Positions 21,869 through 31,060 of a stretch of 64,000 bases of DNA are shown here, piece after piece. The stretch is from an uncultured Sulfitobacter sp. GTDB lineage: Bacteria > Pseudomonadota > Alphaproteobacteria > Rhodobacterales > Rhodobacteraceae. The first letter of the stretch is position 1. Every line of letters starts with the position of its first letter. The notes under the pieces are model-generated. The model was not told where the DNA came from and ran no database searches. It saw nothing but the letters and a program-made list of their open reading frames with translations. Made by a program: the position numbers and the translations under genes. The DNA lies in the NCBI GenBank assembly GCA_947502265.1, contig CANMZB010000009.1, positions 62,001 through 126,000 on the forward strand, written 5' to 3'.

Positions 21869-24363
21869 GCGATCTGGCCAGCGCGGTGTTTTCGGTTGTC
21901 ATGGTGGGGCATAGCCTTTTTGGGCAAACCGGCCCTGACATGTTGCAAAACGCGCTGAGCGCGACCAGCGGGGGTGCCACCGTTGAGGCGCAGATCATCA
22001 ATGGTGCGCCGCTCAGGTACAGCTGGGAAAAATCCGATACCGCTGAAGGCATCGACGCTCGTATGGTGCTGCCACAAGGTAAAACGACCGATTTGATCCT
22101 GACAGAAGCGCTCCCACTGGCGAACCATCTAAAATGGAGCGAGACAGGTGTTTATGCCGATGCGTTTGCGCGTCTGGCGCTGGTTGCCAATCCCGGCGCG
22201 CGGGTGTTCGTGCAGGAAACATGGCACAGTCTGAACAGCGGCACAGGTACGGACGTGCCGTTTGACGACGGCGCGGACGTGCCGTGGCGCGCGAGGCTTC
22301 AGGATGATCTGGATGCGTGGGAAAACATCGTAGACCTGTTGCGCAACGGACATCCCGAGGCGACCGACCAAATCAAGCTGATCCCCGCAGGGCAGGCGCT
22401 GGCGCGTCTTGACGATGCGATTGGCGCTGGCCGCGTGCCTGGGCTGAGCGACATTTCGGATGTGTTTGATGACGATATACACCTCAACACGCGCGGGCAT
22501 TATTTTGTCTCGATGGTGCAATATGCGGTCCTGACGGGGGCCGACCCCGCAGGCCTGCCGCATGACGTTTCGGACCGTTTTGGCAAACCCTTTGATGGCG
22601 TCGATGCGACGATGGCCGCCGCGATGCAAGAGATCGCTAAAGAGGCGGTAGAGGCGTATCAGGGCGGGCGTGTTTCTGGTGCCGCTTCGGGTACGTCCGC
22701 GCCGGTTGGCGCGCGCGCCCCGCCGGTCCCAACGGTAAAGGTGCAACCAACGAACACGCCTATGTCGATGGCGGTGGGGTTGGCCCCTGTCACCGACTGG
22801 AGCGCGCAGCAGCCGTTTCTTGACGTGATGCGCACGGCGCGGCCTTGGCTGGGGCATTTGCCCGGACGCTTTGGCGGGATCGAATACGCCGAACTGGTGA
22901 GCAACGGCCATATCGACGCCGACGGTTGGGTGACAAGCCTGCCGCGCGCTGCCGGCTCTGTCGGGACTCTGATCCTGACGGACCAGCCCGAAGCAGCGGT
23001 ATCGCTGAAAGGGCGCTATGTGCTGCGCTTCGAGGGTTCCGGCGTGGTCGAACCGTTGGGCCGTGCGGGCAATATCCGCTATGGACACGGCGAGGTGCGT
23101 TTTGATTATACCCCCGGTCCCGGCAGTGTCGAAATCCGGATTCAGCGCACCTCTGCCTCCAATCCGGTGCGGCGCATCAGCGTGGTGCGCGAGGACCGCC
23201 TGGAGATGTGGGAAGGAGGGGCGGTCTTTAACCCTGATTTCCTGCGGCGGCTCGAATCCTTTGAAACCCTGCGTTTCATGGACTGGATGGAGACGAACAA
23301 TTCCGACGTTGCGACATGGGAGGCGCGCCCGCGCGTAAACGATGCCAGTTGGGCGCACCATGGCGTGCCGCTGGAGGTGATGGTGTCGCTTGCCAATACG
23401 CTTGGGGCGCATGCCTGGGTTAACATGCCGCATCTGGCGGATGATGCCTATGTGCGCGCTTTCGCCGGTGCGATGCGCGCGGGGCTGGATACGAAGGCCA
23501 AAGTCTTTGTCGAATACTCCAACGAGGTCTGGAATTTCCAGTTTGCGCAAACCCGTTGGGCGGATGCGCAAGCGCAGGCGCGTTGGGGGCAAAATGACGT
23601 TGGAACCCAATATTACGCCCTGCGCGCGGCACAGATCGCGCGTCTGTGGTCGGCGGAATACGAAGGCGATGCGCAGCGTCTGGTCAATGTCATTTCAAGC
23701 CAGACAGGCTGGTTGGGTCTTGAGGAAAATATCCTGCGCGCGCCGTTGGTTGTGGCCGAAGGCGCACCCGCACCATTCGAGGCGTTCGATGCCTACGCCA
23801 TTACCGGCTATTTCGGCGGTATCCTCGGGCTGGAGGCGCGTCGGAACATGGTGCACGGCTGGCTGGACGAAAGCCTTGCGCGGGCGGCGGACGAGGCGGC
23901 GGCGCAAGGCCTGACAGGCAGTGCACGGCAAAAGGCAATGGACGCCGCGCAATACGATTACGCCACCGCCGTTGCGGCGCAGGAGTTGACCGATGGCTCG
24001 GTGTCCGGCCAACAGACCGATACGATCCTTGACCTGAGCAGCCGCGTCTGGCCCTATCATGCCGCCGTGGCGGCCAAGGCGGGGCTTGACCTGATCATGT
24101 ATGAAGGCGGCACACATGTGGTGGGCATCGGCGCGCAGGTCGATGACGCGCGGCTTACGGCGTTTTTCCACCATTTCAATTACACGCCGCAGATGGGCGC
24201 GCTTTACACTGCGCTTGTTAACGGGTGGCGGGATGCGGGCGGGCAATTGTTCAATGCGTATGCTGATGTCTATGTGCCGACGAAATGGGGAAGCTGGGGT
24301 GCATTGCGCCATCTCGATGATGAAAATCCGCGCTGGGACGCGCTGACGGGAAAGACCGAATGA
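21865..24363 (+). CDS. Fusion of SGNH-like domain and clan GH-A-like glycosidase domain
   Basis: An 832-residue protein whose start overlaps the previous stop by four bases. Residues about 8-275 repeat the fold of the preceding gene: MVGHSLFGQ with Ser17, VQETWHSL, IPAGQALARL and DDIHLNTRGHY. After a Pro/Ala-rich linker (about 270-295), residues about 296-832 look like a TIM-barrel glycosidase. An Asn-Glu pair occurs in VEYSNEVWN (Glu554, acid/base position of clan GH-A) and a second Glu in IMYEGGTH (Glu747, nucleophile position). No cleavable signal peptide is visible, which is odd for an enzyme expected to act on exported polysaccharide. A role in trimming, editing or modifying the polymer is inferred from the operon. 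Confidence 0.65.
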   Translation: MSDLASAVFSVVMVGHSLFGQTGPDMLQNALSATSGGATVEAQIINGAPLRYSWEKSDTAEGIDARMVLPQGKTTDLILTEALPLANHLKWSETGVYADAFARLALVANPGARVFVQETWHSLNSGTGTDVPFDDGADVPWRARLQDDLDAWENIVDLLRNGHPEATDQIKLIPAGQALARLDDAIGAGRVPGLSDISDVFDDDIHLNTRGHYFVSMVQYAVLTGADPAGLPHDVSDRFGKPFDGVDATMAAAMQEIAKEAVEAYQGGRVSGAASGTSAPVGARAPPVPTVKVQPTNTPMSMAVGLAPVTDWSAQQPFLDVMRTARPWLGHLPGRFGGIEYAELVSNGHIDADGWVTSLPRAAGSVGTLILTDQPEAAVSLKGRYVLRFEGSGVVEPLGRAGNIRYGHGEVRFDYTPGPGSVEIRIQRTSASNPVRRISVVREDRLEMWEGGAVFNPDFLRRLESFETLRFMDWMETNNSDVATWEARPRVNDASWAHHGVPLEVMVSLANTLGAHAWVNMPHLADDAYVRAFAGAMRAGLDTKAKVFVEYSNEVWNFQFAQTRWADAQAQARWGQNDVGTQYYALRAAQIARLWSAEYEGDAQRLVNVISSQTGWLGLEENILRAPLVVAEGAPAPFEAFDAYAITGYFGGILGLEARRNMVHGWLDESLARAADEAAAQGLTGSARQKAMDAAQYDYATAVAAQELTDGSVSGQQTDTILDLSSRVWPYHAAVAAKAGLDLIMYEGGTHVVGIGAQVDDARLTAFFHHFNYTPQMGALYTALVNGWRDAGGQLFNAYADVYVPTKWGSWGALRHLDDENPRWDALTGKTE

Positions 24364-25196
24364 GCCTTGATCTGAGCATCCTCATCCCCGCGCACAACGA
24401 GGCGGGATATATCGAGCCGTGCCTCGACGCGTTGTTGCAATGCGATGATACGGGGGCAGCCGTCGAAGTGATTGTGATGGCCAACGGGTGCAGCGATGCA
24501 ACCGTGAAGATCGCGCGCGGCTATGAAGCGCGCTTTGCGCAAAAGGGCTGGCCGCTGAGGGTGCTTGATCTACCGGAGGGCGGGAAGATGGGCGCGCTGA
24601 ATGCGGGCGACGCGGCGGCGCGTCACGTTGGCCGCGCTTATGTGGATGCCGATGTGGTGGTGAGTGCCGCGCTGATGGCGCAACTGGCCGAGGTGCTGGA
24701 TACGGACGCGCCGCGCTATGCCAGCGGTGATCCCGTCGTTACAGCCGAACACAGCGCCTTTACCCGTGTTTACGCGCGTTTTTGGGCGGATCTACCGTTC
24801 TGCACACATGGTGTACCGGGGTTCGGGGTGTTCGCGGTGAATGCAGCAGGGCGCAAGCGTTGGGACGGGTTCCCCGATATTATCTCTGACGATACACTTG
24901 TGCGGCTCAGCTTCGCGCCGCACGAGCGATTTCGCGTACCTGCGAACTATCGCTGGCCGATGATCGAAGGGTTTGGGCCGCTGGTGCGTGTGCGTCGACG
25001 CCAGGATATCGGCGTGGCCGAGGTGAAAACGCTTTATCCGCAGTTGTGGGGAAACCACGATGCGTGGCCTACGGATGCGCCGCTTTTGTGGCGGCGTGCG
25101 CTGCGCGATCCGGCGGGATTTGCCGCCTATGCGGTTGTGGGGCTGTTCGTGCGCCTGCCGCACCGGACTCAAGAGCGCTGGGTGCGGGGGCGCTAG
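24360..25196 (+). CDS. Glycosyltransferase family 2
   Basis: A 278-residue GT2 with LSILIPAHNEAGYIEPCLDA, EVIVMANGCSD, the donor/metal motif VDADVVV, GVPGFGVFAVN, and DIISDDTLVRLSF, where the Asp-Asp is in the acceptor-base region. It overlaps the SGNH/GH fusion gene by four bases (ATGA) and is the last gene of the co-translated unit that starts with the PKS. Its stop overlaps, tail to tail, the stop of the GT4 gene on the other strand (25193-25196). Donor and acceptor are unknown. Confidence 0.88.
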   Translation: MSLDLSILIPAHNEAGYIEPCLDALLQCDDTGAAVEVIVMANGCSDATVKIARGYEARFAQKGWPLRVLDLPEGGKMGALNAGDAAARHVGRAYVDADVVVSAALMAQLAEVLDTDAPRYASGDPVVTAEHSAFTRVYARFWADLPFCTHGVPGFGVFAVNAAGRKRWDGFPDIISDDTLVRLSFAPHERFRVPANYRWPMIEGFGPLVRVRRRQDIGVAEVKTLYPQLWGNHDAWPTDAPLLWRRALRDPAGFAAYAVVGLFVRLPHRTQERWVRGR

Positions 25197-26392
25197 GGCA
25201 CGGCGATCAACGCGGCCAGTTTGGCGGCTTCGGTCTTTGCATCATGGCGTTCCAGAACGCGGACGCGGGCGGCATGGGCCATTGCGCGCGCGGTCTCGGG
25301 CGGTGTAGTTGCCATGTCGCGCATCGCCACGGCCAGCGCTTGCGCGTCCCCTGCGGGGACCAGCCAGCCGGTTTTGCCCTCCTGCACCAGTTCGGGGATG
25401 CCGGCAATGTAGGTGGCAATCACAAGCCGCCCTGCGGCCATCGCCTCCATGATGACCATGGGCAGACCTTCGGCAAAGCTGGGCATCAGCAGCGCGTGGG
25501 CCGTCTGCAATTCTGTCAGGATGCGCGCCTCGTCCACCCAACCGGTCAGCGTGACATGCGCGGCAAGGTCCAACGCATCAATGCGAGCCGCGATCTGGGC
25601 GCGCATTTCGCCATCACCGATCAGCGTCAGATGCGCGTCTGCATGGGTCTGGCGCAGCTCTGCCAGCGCGTCGAGCGCGAGAAGCTGGCCCTTCTGCTCT
25701 ACAAAGCGGCCGATTGCCACAAATCGTGGCGGGCCGTCGGGCAGGGGCAGAGGCGCGGGAAAGCGGGCAGGGTCCACGCCGCAATGCACCACCTTGATGC
25801 GGTCCCAATGTTGTGGGCCTGCCCAGCGGCTAAGCTGGCTGCGGCCATAGCTGGTGATGGCAACGGTGAATTTCGAACGCGCGATTTTTGTGCCCAGCGA
25901 CAGCGCGCGCGGCGCATCGTATTCTTCGGGGCCGTGGACAGTAAAGCTGTATGCGGGGCCGCCAAGGGCGCGCGCCAGCATGGCAACGGTTGCGGCATTG
26001 GTGCCGAAATGTGCGTGCGCGTGGGTGGCACCGGCGGCGCGGGCAAGGCGCACCACCTGAGCCGCTTCCACCAGATAGACCAGATGTTTGAACACACCTA
26101 CCTGCGAGCGCCTGCCGCAAGACACCGCGAGGCGCAAAGCGGAGGCAAAGCGCAAAGGCCCCGCAACAAGGCTGCGCAGCGCGGCCATCGCCAGCGGGGC
26201 GGCACCGGCGCGCAGCACATAGGTGGTTGCCGCCGCTTCCTCGACATCCTGCGCATCGACCAGCGGCGCATCGCCGGGACGCATCGCAAGGCGCGTCACC
26301 ACATGGCCCTGCGCCTCCAACGCGCGAATTTCGCGGCGGATGAAGCTGTGCGAGGGCTGCGGATAGCTGTTGAGGATATAGGCAATATTCAA
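25193..26392 (-). CDS. Glycosyltransferase family 4
   Basis: A 399-residue GT-B fold protein: an N-terminal MNIAYILNSYPQPSHSFIRREI of the GT4 type, a mid-protein HAHFGTNAATVAM, then the donor half with FVAIGRFVEQKGQ and the E-x7-E-like motif in SFAEGLPMVIMEAMAAG. It appears to start at TTG 26392 preceded by AGGA; no in-frame ATG gives a better N-terminus. It acts at the cytoplasmic face on a lipid-linked intermediate. The gene is convergent with the GT2 at its 3' end and divergent from the flippase gene (80-base gap). Confidence 0.9.
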   Translation of the reverse strand: MNIAYILNSYPQPSHSFIRREIRALEAQGHVVTRLAMRPGDAPLVDAQDVEEAAATTYVLRAGAAPLAMAALRSLVAGPLRFASALRLAVSCGRRSQVGVFKHLVYLVEAAQVVRLARAAGATHAHAHFGTNAATVAMLARALGGPAYSFTVHGPEEYDAPRALSLGTKIARSKFTVAITSYGRSQLSRWAGPQHWDRIKVVHCGVDPARFPAPLPLPDGPPRFVAIGRFVEQKGQLLALDALAELRQTHADAHLTLIGDGEMRAQIAARIDALDLAAHVTLTGWVDEARILTELQTAHALLMPSFAEGLPMVIMEAMAAGRLVIATYIAGIPELVQEGKTGWLVPAGDAQALAVAMRDMATTPPETARAMAHAARVRVLERHDAKTEAAKLAALIAVP

Positions 26393-26472
26393 GGGCGCGG
26401 TGTCCTGTCCGGTTTGTATTCCGTCCTACGCGCGCTGTTGGTGCTGGCACAAGAGGGCGGTGCACGATACCA

Positions 26473-27852
26473 ATGGCTTACGCGTCAAAACAGGGAATAT
26501 TACGGCAAATGAGTGGTCTTTTGCAGCACTTGAGCGGCAATCGCCTGATGGCGCGGGTGCTGCGCAGCACCTCGTGGATCGTTCTGGGTTATGGCGCGTC
26601 ACAGGGCATCCGACTGGCGTCCAACCTGATTCTGACGCGGCTTTTGTTTCCCGAAGCGTTTGGCCTGATGGCGCTGATCAGCCTTGTGACCGTCGGCTTG
26701 ATGTTGTTTTCCGATGTGGGCATCGCGCCTTCGATCGCGCAAAGCAAACGGGGTGACGACCCTGATTTTCTCGACACCGCGTGGAGCATTCAGGTGGTGC
26801 GCGGGGTTTGCCTTTGGGCGGTTGCCAGCGCGCTGGCGGTTCCTGCGGCGCGGTTTTACGATGCGCCTGATCTTGTGGTGTACCTGCCCATCGCGGCGCT
26901 ATCGCTGCTGGTTTCAGGGTTCAACCCCACGCGGATTGAAACGGCGCACCGGCATCTGCTGATGGGGCGGCTGACGGTTTTGGACCTGACCTCGCAGGTG
27001 ATCGGCATCATTGTGATGATCGTGCTGGCGTGGTGGTGGCAATCGGTGGCTGCTTTGGTGGTCGGGGGCGTGGTTGGCGCGCTGGCCAAGCTGGTGTTGA
27101 CATGGACCGGCCTGCCGGGAAAAGCGAACCGTTTCCGTGTGGAGCGCACGTCGGTGGGGGAGCTGGTCGGTTTTGGCAAATGGGTGTTTCTCAGCACGGT
27201 TTTCTGGTTCTTCGCCTCGCAGGGGGACAAGGCGGTGCTGGGCAAGTTTTTAAGCCTCGAAACGCTGGGCGTCTATAACATCGGCTATTTTCTGGCGAGC
27301 TTTCCACTGCTTTTGGGGACCAGCGTCACGGGGCGGGTGATGATCCCCGTTTATCGCGATGCGAAACACGAGACGGGTAAAATCGTCAGGATGCGTTTTG
27401 GTCTGAGCGGCGCAATACTGTCGCTTTTGATGCTGATGGCGCTGCTGGGGCCGTGGCTGGTGGGGGTGCTGTATGATGCGCGTTATGCGCAGGCGGGCGC
27501 GATGGTGACGCTTTTGGGCGTGGCGTTGGCGCCGCAAGTGATTGGCCTGACCTACGATCAGGCGGCCCTTGCCGCAGGAGATTCGCGGCGGTTTTTCGGG
27601 GTGACGGCCACGCGCGCGGTCTTGCAGGTCGGGTTTCTGGTGGCGGGAGTCATGGCGTTCGGGCTGGTGGGGGCGCTTGTGGGGATGGGGCTTGCGCAGC
27701 TTTTGACCCACGCATCTGTCATCTGGCTGGCGCGCAAACATGACGTCTGGGATGCGCGTCATGACGTGATCATGGGAGCGGTGGCGGCAGGGTTAAGCGC
27801 GCTGGCGCTTTGGCTGAACTGGACATCGGTTGCGGGGCTTTTCACCGCCTGA
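26473..27852 (+). CDS. Polysaccharide flippase, Wzx/MATE-like oligosaccharide exporter
   Basis: A 459-residue integral membrane protein with about 12-14 hydrophobic segments. Family-typical features include VLRSTSWIVLGYGASQGIRL at the first helix, SNLILTRLLFPEAFGLMAL and the later GVYNIGYFLASFPLLLG. It would flip lipid-linked repeat units to the periplasm for the polymerase at 6620. The ATG at 26473 is used; a second in-frame ATG at 26509 is possible, and neither has a strong ribosome-binding site. Its stop abuts the stop of the oppositely directed Wzz-like gene. Confidence 0.88.
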   Translation: MAYASKQGILRQMSGLLQHLSGNRLMARVLRSTSWIVLGYGASQGIRLASNLILTRLLFPEAFGLMALISLVTVGLMLFSDVGIAPSIAQSKRGDDPDFLDTAWSIQVVRGVCLWAVASALAVPAARFYDAPDLVVYLPIAALSLLVSGFNPTRIETAHRHLLMGRLTVLDLTSQVIGIIVMIVLAWWWQSVAALVVGGVVGALAKLVLTWTGLPGKANRFRVERTSVGELVGFGKWVFLSTVFWFFASQGDKAVLGKFLSLETLGVYNIGYFLASFPLLLGTSVTGRVMIPVYRDAKHETGKIVRMRFGLSGAILSLLMLMALLGPWLVGVLYDARYAQAGAMVTLLGVALAPQVIGLTYDQAALAAGDSRRFFGVTATRAVLQVGFLVAGVMAFGLVGALVGMGLAQLLTHASVIWLARKHDVWDARHDVIMGAVAAGLSALALWLNWTSVAGLFTA

Positions 27853-29148
27853 TCAGGAGTGCCGCGCAAGCCGTGCCGCGCGCCCTGCCTGACCTGCGGT
27901 CCGCCGTTTCTCACGCATTTTACGCCATTTCGAGCTTTGATATTTAGGCTCAAGCTCGGGGATGGAAACGACAGGGACAACGCCCGTTTCACGCTCCATC
28001 TGGCGGGCGGAGCGGATGACGGGCCGGCGTACTTCCAACAACCACGCAATCACAAAAGCAAAGACAGTGGCAGCGGCCGCGCCAAGGATTGCGCGTTTCT
28101 TGCGGCTCATCGTGATCGGATAATCCGGCACCTGCGCTTCTTCGATGATGGTCAACCGCTCTCCCTGCGCGCCGGTTTCCAGCGAATATCCGACCTGAGC
28201 CTCGTTGCGGCGGGTTGTGATGACCTCAAGCTGGCTTTGCAACTGTTCGCGGCGGCGCTCGAAACCGTCGAGTGCGCGTTGCACTTCAGGAGAGCTTTGG
28301 ATCGTTTCGCGCAGCGCAATGCGGCGTTGGTCCAACAGGGCGCGCTGTCCGGTCAGCGTTTGCAATTGGGTGTCCAGCTCCTGTTCCTGCCGTGCGACGG
28401 TCGTGGCGCGGGCGTCGCGATCAATCCGGGTGCGCGCCAGTTGGGCGGCGATGATACTGCGGTCCAGTTCGAGGATGCTTTCGTTCAGTTGGGCAATCTC
28501 GGCCAGGCGGAATTCAACGCCGCCCTCCGCCGATATCTCATTGTCTTTGCGAAATGTTTCCAGCTCGGCTTCAAGGGCGGCCATGTTCCCGATCAGGGCG
28601 TTTTCCTGTTGCTGGAAAAAGGCCAGCGTTTCGGCGGTTTGCTCTTGGCGTTGGGCAGTCATCAATGCGCGGGTGCGCTGCCCGAATTCATGCGCCACCT
28701 CGCGCGCAAGCAGGGGGTCATCCATCTCGGCCGAAATGGTCAGCACCGAAATCGTGCCGTCGTCGGCAAAACCTTCGCGCGCGGCGGCGACACCGTTGAT
28801 CGTAACAGAGCGGCGCAGCAGATCCACCTTTTCGCTGGGTTTGAGCGCCACGAGATTCGTATAAAGGCCGAACTTCCCGATCATCTCTGTCAGACTGTCG
28901 CGCGCCATCAGTTGTTGTTCGATCAATTGCAGGCGGCGGGCAGAGGAGCCTTCGACCGTAGAGCGGGCAAGCGCATCATTGATCTTGGGTTGCTCCACCT
29001 GAATGACTTCGGAAGAGCGATAGACATGCACATAGCTGAGCGCCCAAAAAAGAGAGCCGATAGAGCCTGTGACGATCACAAACAGGATCAGGACAAGACG
29101 CCGCCGCGTCATGTCCACAAAGTCCTGCCAACTATAGATCGGACCCAT
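27853..29148 (-). CDS. Wzz/GNVR-type polysaccharide chain-length determinant
   Basis: A 431-residue polysaccharide co-polymerase. A membrane helix lies at about 18-38 (LVLILFVIVTGSIGSLFWAL). A long periplasmic region with extended coiled-coil helices (QRQEQTAETLAFFQQQENAL, QEQELDTQLQTLTGQRALL) leads to the conserved Pro-rich stretch before the second membrane helix (AQVPDYPITMSRKKRAILGAA), followed by a short basic cytoplasmic tail. There is no fused kinase domain; the separate ATPase gene downstream takes that place. It controls chain length together with the Wzy-like polymerase. The 146-base gap to the ATPase gene holds no gene. Confidence 0.92.
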   Translation of the reverse strand: MGPIYSWQDFVDMTRRRLVLILFVIVTGSIGSLFWALSYVHVYRSSEVIQVEQPKINDALARSTVEGSSARRLQLIEQQLMARDSLTEMIGKFGLYTNLVALKPSEKVDLLRRSVTINGVAAAREGFADDGTISVLTISAEMDDPLLAREVAHEFGQRTRALMTAQRQEQTAETLAFFQQQENALIGNMAALEAELETFRKDNEISAEGGVEFRLAEIAQLNESILELDRSIIAAQLARTRIDRDARATTVARQEQELDTQLQTLTGQRALLDQRRIALRETIQSSPEVQRALDGFERRREQLQSQLEVITTRRNEAQVGYSLETGAQGERLTIIEEAQVPDYPITMSRKKRAILGAAAATVFAFVIAWLLEVRRPVIRSARQMERETGVVPVVSIPELEPKYQSSKWRKMREKRRTAGQAGRAARLARHS

Positions 29149-29294
29149 ACTGCGCCTCGCTCATGTCGTTTACCCTGTCCGGTGCGGCGATTGGCCAAAA
29201 CGGAGGTTTTTCCGCACCCTGAAGGATACGGCATTTACGCAAGGGTAAAATTAAATTCAGGCGATTATATGACGCTGTAGCCCGTGATGTAAAA

Positions 29295-30260
29295 TCAGTA
29301 CCGCGGGATGCTGGAAGCGCGGGCGCGGTTCAGGATTACCCCCAGAAGCGGCACCTGACCGTCCAACATCCGCTCGCACTCTGCAAGGTGTCGGGCCATG
29401 GTTTGCGTGCCGTCGGAGACGAGCAGAACGCCGTCGAGCTGTGGCAGGAACGCCGAGGTGTCATCGTGTCCAAGCAGCGGTGGCATATCATAAAGTACGA
29501 TGTCAGGACGCAGCGCCTCGCGCATCGCGGCAAGGCTGCGTGCGGTTGCCGGATCTTGCAGGATCTCTGCCGCGTCCTGTTCGTGCCGCTCGTTCAGGCC
29601 CACAGCAAGCGTGTCACCCGTGCGGACAAGGAAATCGCTGATGGCGATATCCCCTTCGAGGAAGTCACGCAGGCTGCCGCCCGAGTGAGGCACCTTCATG
29701 TCCAGCGTTCTGGCAAGGCCCGGCGCGCGCATGTTGAAATCCATCAAAACAGTGCGCGAGGACGGCACGCGCGCAAGGCTTGCCGCGAGGTTGGCAGCCG
29801 TAAATGTATTACCACATCCGGCAGTGGGGGAGGCGACCGCGATATTGGTCCAGCCGTGCTGTTTCACAGTCTGGCGCAAACGGGTGCGCAGCAGATCAAA
29901 GGCGCGCGAGACATCGGTGGAGCGAAAATCCTCCGCCGCCTGACTGCCGGCCAGAATATGCTGGTCGGTGCCGGGGGCCTCTTCGTGCAACAAATCCCAC
30001 AGGTCGCGCGGAGTTTGAGCGAGGGACGTTTCAGAAGTATGCGACAGTGTCAAAGTTTCGCCATGTTCATTGACGATCATGTCGATATCTTCCGAAGGCA
30101 TCGCGTCGCGCGCATCGAAATCCGGTGTTCCCGAAAATCGGCGCGGACGTGTAAAGCTGCCACCGGAAGGGACCATCAAGTCACCGTTCGACGCCGCCTT
30201 TTGCACGGATGAGCACGTGTATGTATCCTTCATTGGATCAGGCTTTCGGGTTTTGAACAT
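29295..30260 (-). CDS. CpsD/CapB (BY-kinase)-like ParA-fold ATPase with degenerate Walker motifs
   Basis: A 321-residue protein; an internal ATG at 30233 would shorten it by nine residues. After a low-complexity N-terminal tail of about 110 residues comes the kinase-like domain: FRSTDVSRAFDLLRTRLR, then a P-loop region reading SPTAGCGNTFTAANLA. The invariant Lys of Walker A is Asn151. The Walker A' motif reads VLMDFNMRAPG, where the second acidic residue is Asn176. Walker B (IVLYDMPPLLG, Asp258) is kept. The C-terminus has a single terminal Tyr and no Tyr cluster. It sits between the Wzz-like and ExoY-like genes, so it is the cytoplasmic regulator of EPS assembly by position, but may not be an active tyrosine kinase. 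Confidence 0.82.
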   Translation of the reverse strand: MFKTRKPDPMKDTYTCSSVQKAASNGDLMVPSGGSFTRPRRFSGTPDFDARDAMPSEDIDMIVNEHGETLTLSHTSETSLAQTPRDLWDLLHEEAPGTDQHILAGSQAAEDFRSTDVSRAFDLLRTRLRQTVKQHGWTNIAVASPTAGCGNTFTAANLAASLARVPSSRTVLMDFNMRAPGLARTLDMKVPHSGGSLRDFLEGDIAISDFLVRTGDTLAVGLNERHEQDAAEILQDPATARSLAAMREALRPDIVLYDMPPLLGHDDTSAFLPQLDGVLLVSDGTQTMARHLAECERMLDGQVPLLGVILNRARASSIPRY

Positions 30261-30313
30261 GCTCTAAAGATAGGGCATGTCGGGTTGAATTCAAAGCGCG
30301 GTATGCGGATGGA

Positions 30314-31060
30314 TCAGTATCCGGTGCGCCGCAGCATGACGCCGACAGTCTTGAAAATAATCGCGATGTCCGAGGTGACCGACAGGTTTTGGTCATATGT
30401 CGCGTCCACTTCGTTGCGGAAGGAAAACCGGTTCTCGTTGCGTGCAGAGATTTGCCACAATCCGGTGACGCCGGGGCGCAGCGCGAAATAATGCGTCGGG
30501 TTGCCATACATCGGCAGCTGTTCGGGCATCATGGGCCGCGGGCCGATAAGGCTCATGTCGCCGACTAAAACGTTCCATAGTTGCGGCAACTCGTCCAGCG
30601 AGGTGGAACGCAAGACCGCCCCGATGGGGGTGACGCGCGGATCGTGGCGCAGCTTTTGTTTTTCGTCCCATTCGCGGCGCAACTCGGGATCGGAAGCCAG
30701 ATAGGTTTCCAGCACCGCATCCGCGTCACGGGTCATGGTGCGCAGCTTGAGAATGGAGAATCGTGCGCCATAGCGGCCAAGCCGGATCTGGCGGTAAAAT
30801 GGATTTCCGCCTTCGATCCAAAGCGCCATCGCCGCCAAAGCGACGACCGGCAGAACGAACGGCAGGCTTAAGAGAATAAACAGAATTTCGAGAGCCCGTT
30901 TGCCATAATCACGGTAACCGAATCGGCTTGTGCCTGCCTCCGGCGGTCTACGCTTGGGTTCTGTGGCGTGGACCCGCGTAAGATGTGCGCCCATGTTTCC
31001 ACCTGAGGCTGCAAGATTGCCAAGATCGTATCCCGGCTGATCAGTGTCAAATTTCTTCAT
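30314..31060 (-). CDS. ExoY/WbaP-type undecaprenyl-phosphate sugar-1-phosphate transferase (priming enzyme)
   Basis: A 248-residue protein. An N-terminal polar tail precedes a reentrant or membrane helix (LEILFILLSLPFVLPVVALAAM, about 55-78). The catalytic domain of the polyprenol phosphate phosphoglycosyltransferase family follows: FYRQIRLGRYG, FSILKLRTM, STSLDELPQLWNVLVGDMSLIGPRP and the C-terminal RPGVTGLWQISARN. It attaches the first sugar phosphate to undecaprenyl phosphate at the inner membrane and so starts repeat-unit synthesis. It is the first gene of the minus-strand group with the ATPase and Wzz-like genes, and its promoter must lie in the long non-coding region upstream. Confidence 0.93.
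   Translation of the reverse strand: MKKFDTDQPGYDLGNLAASGGNMGAHLTRVHATEPKRRPPEAGTSRFGYRDYGKRALEILFILLSLPFVLPVVALAAMALWIEGGNPFYRQIRLGRYGARFSILKLRTMTRDADAVLETYLASDPELRREWDEKQKLRHDPRVTPIGAVLRSTSLDELPQLWNVLVGDMSLIGPRPMMPEQLPMYGNPTHYFALRPGVTGLWQISARNENRFSFRNEVDATYDQNLSVTSDIAIIFKTVGVMLRRTGY

Noticed and set aside
25046..26512. 488-codon plus-strand frame opposite the GT4 gene
   Set aside because: It is a high-GC shadow frame of the GT4 gene with Cys/His/Arg-rich composition and no recognisable fold.
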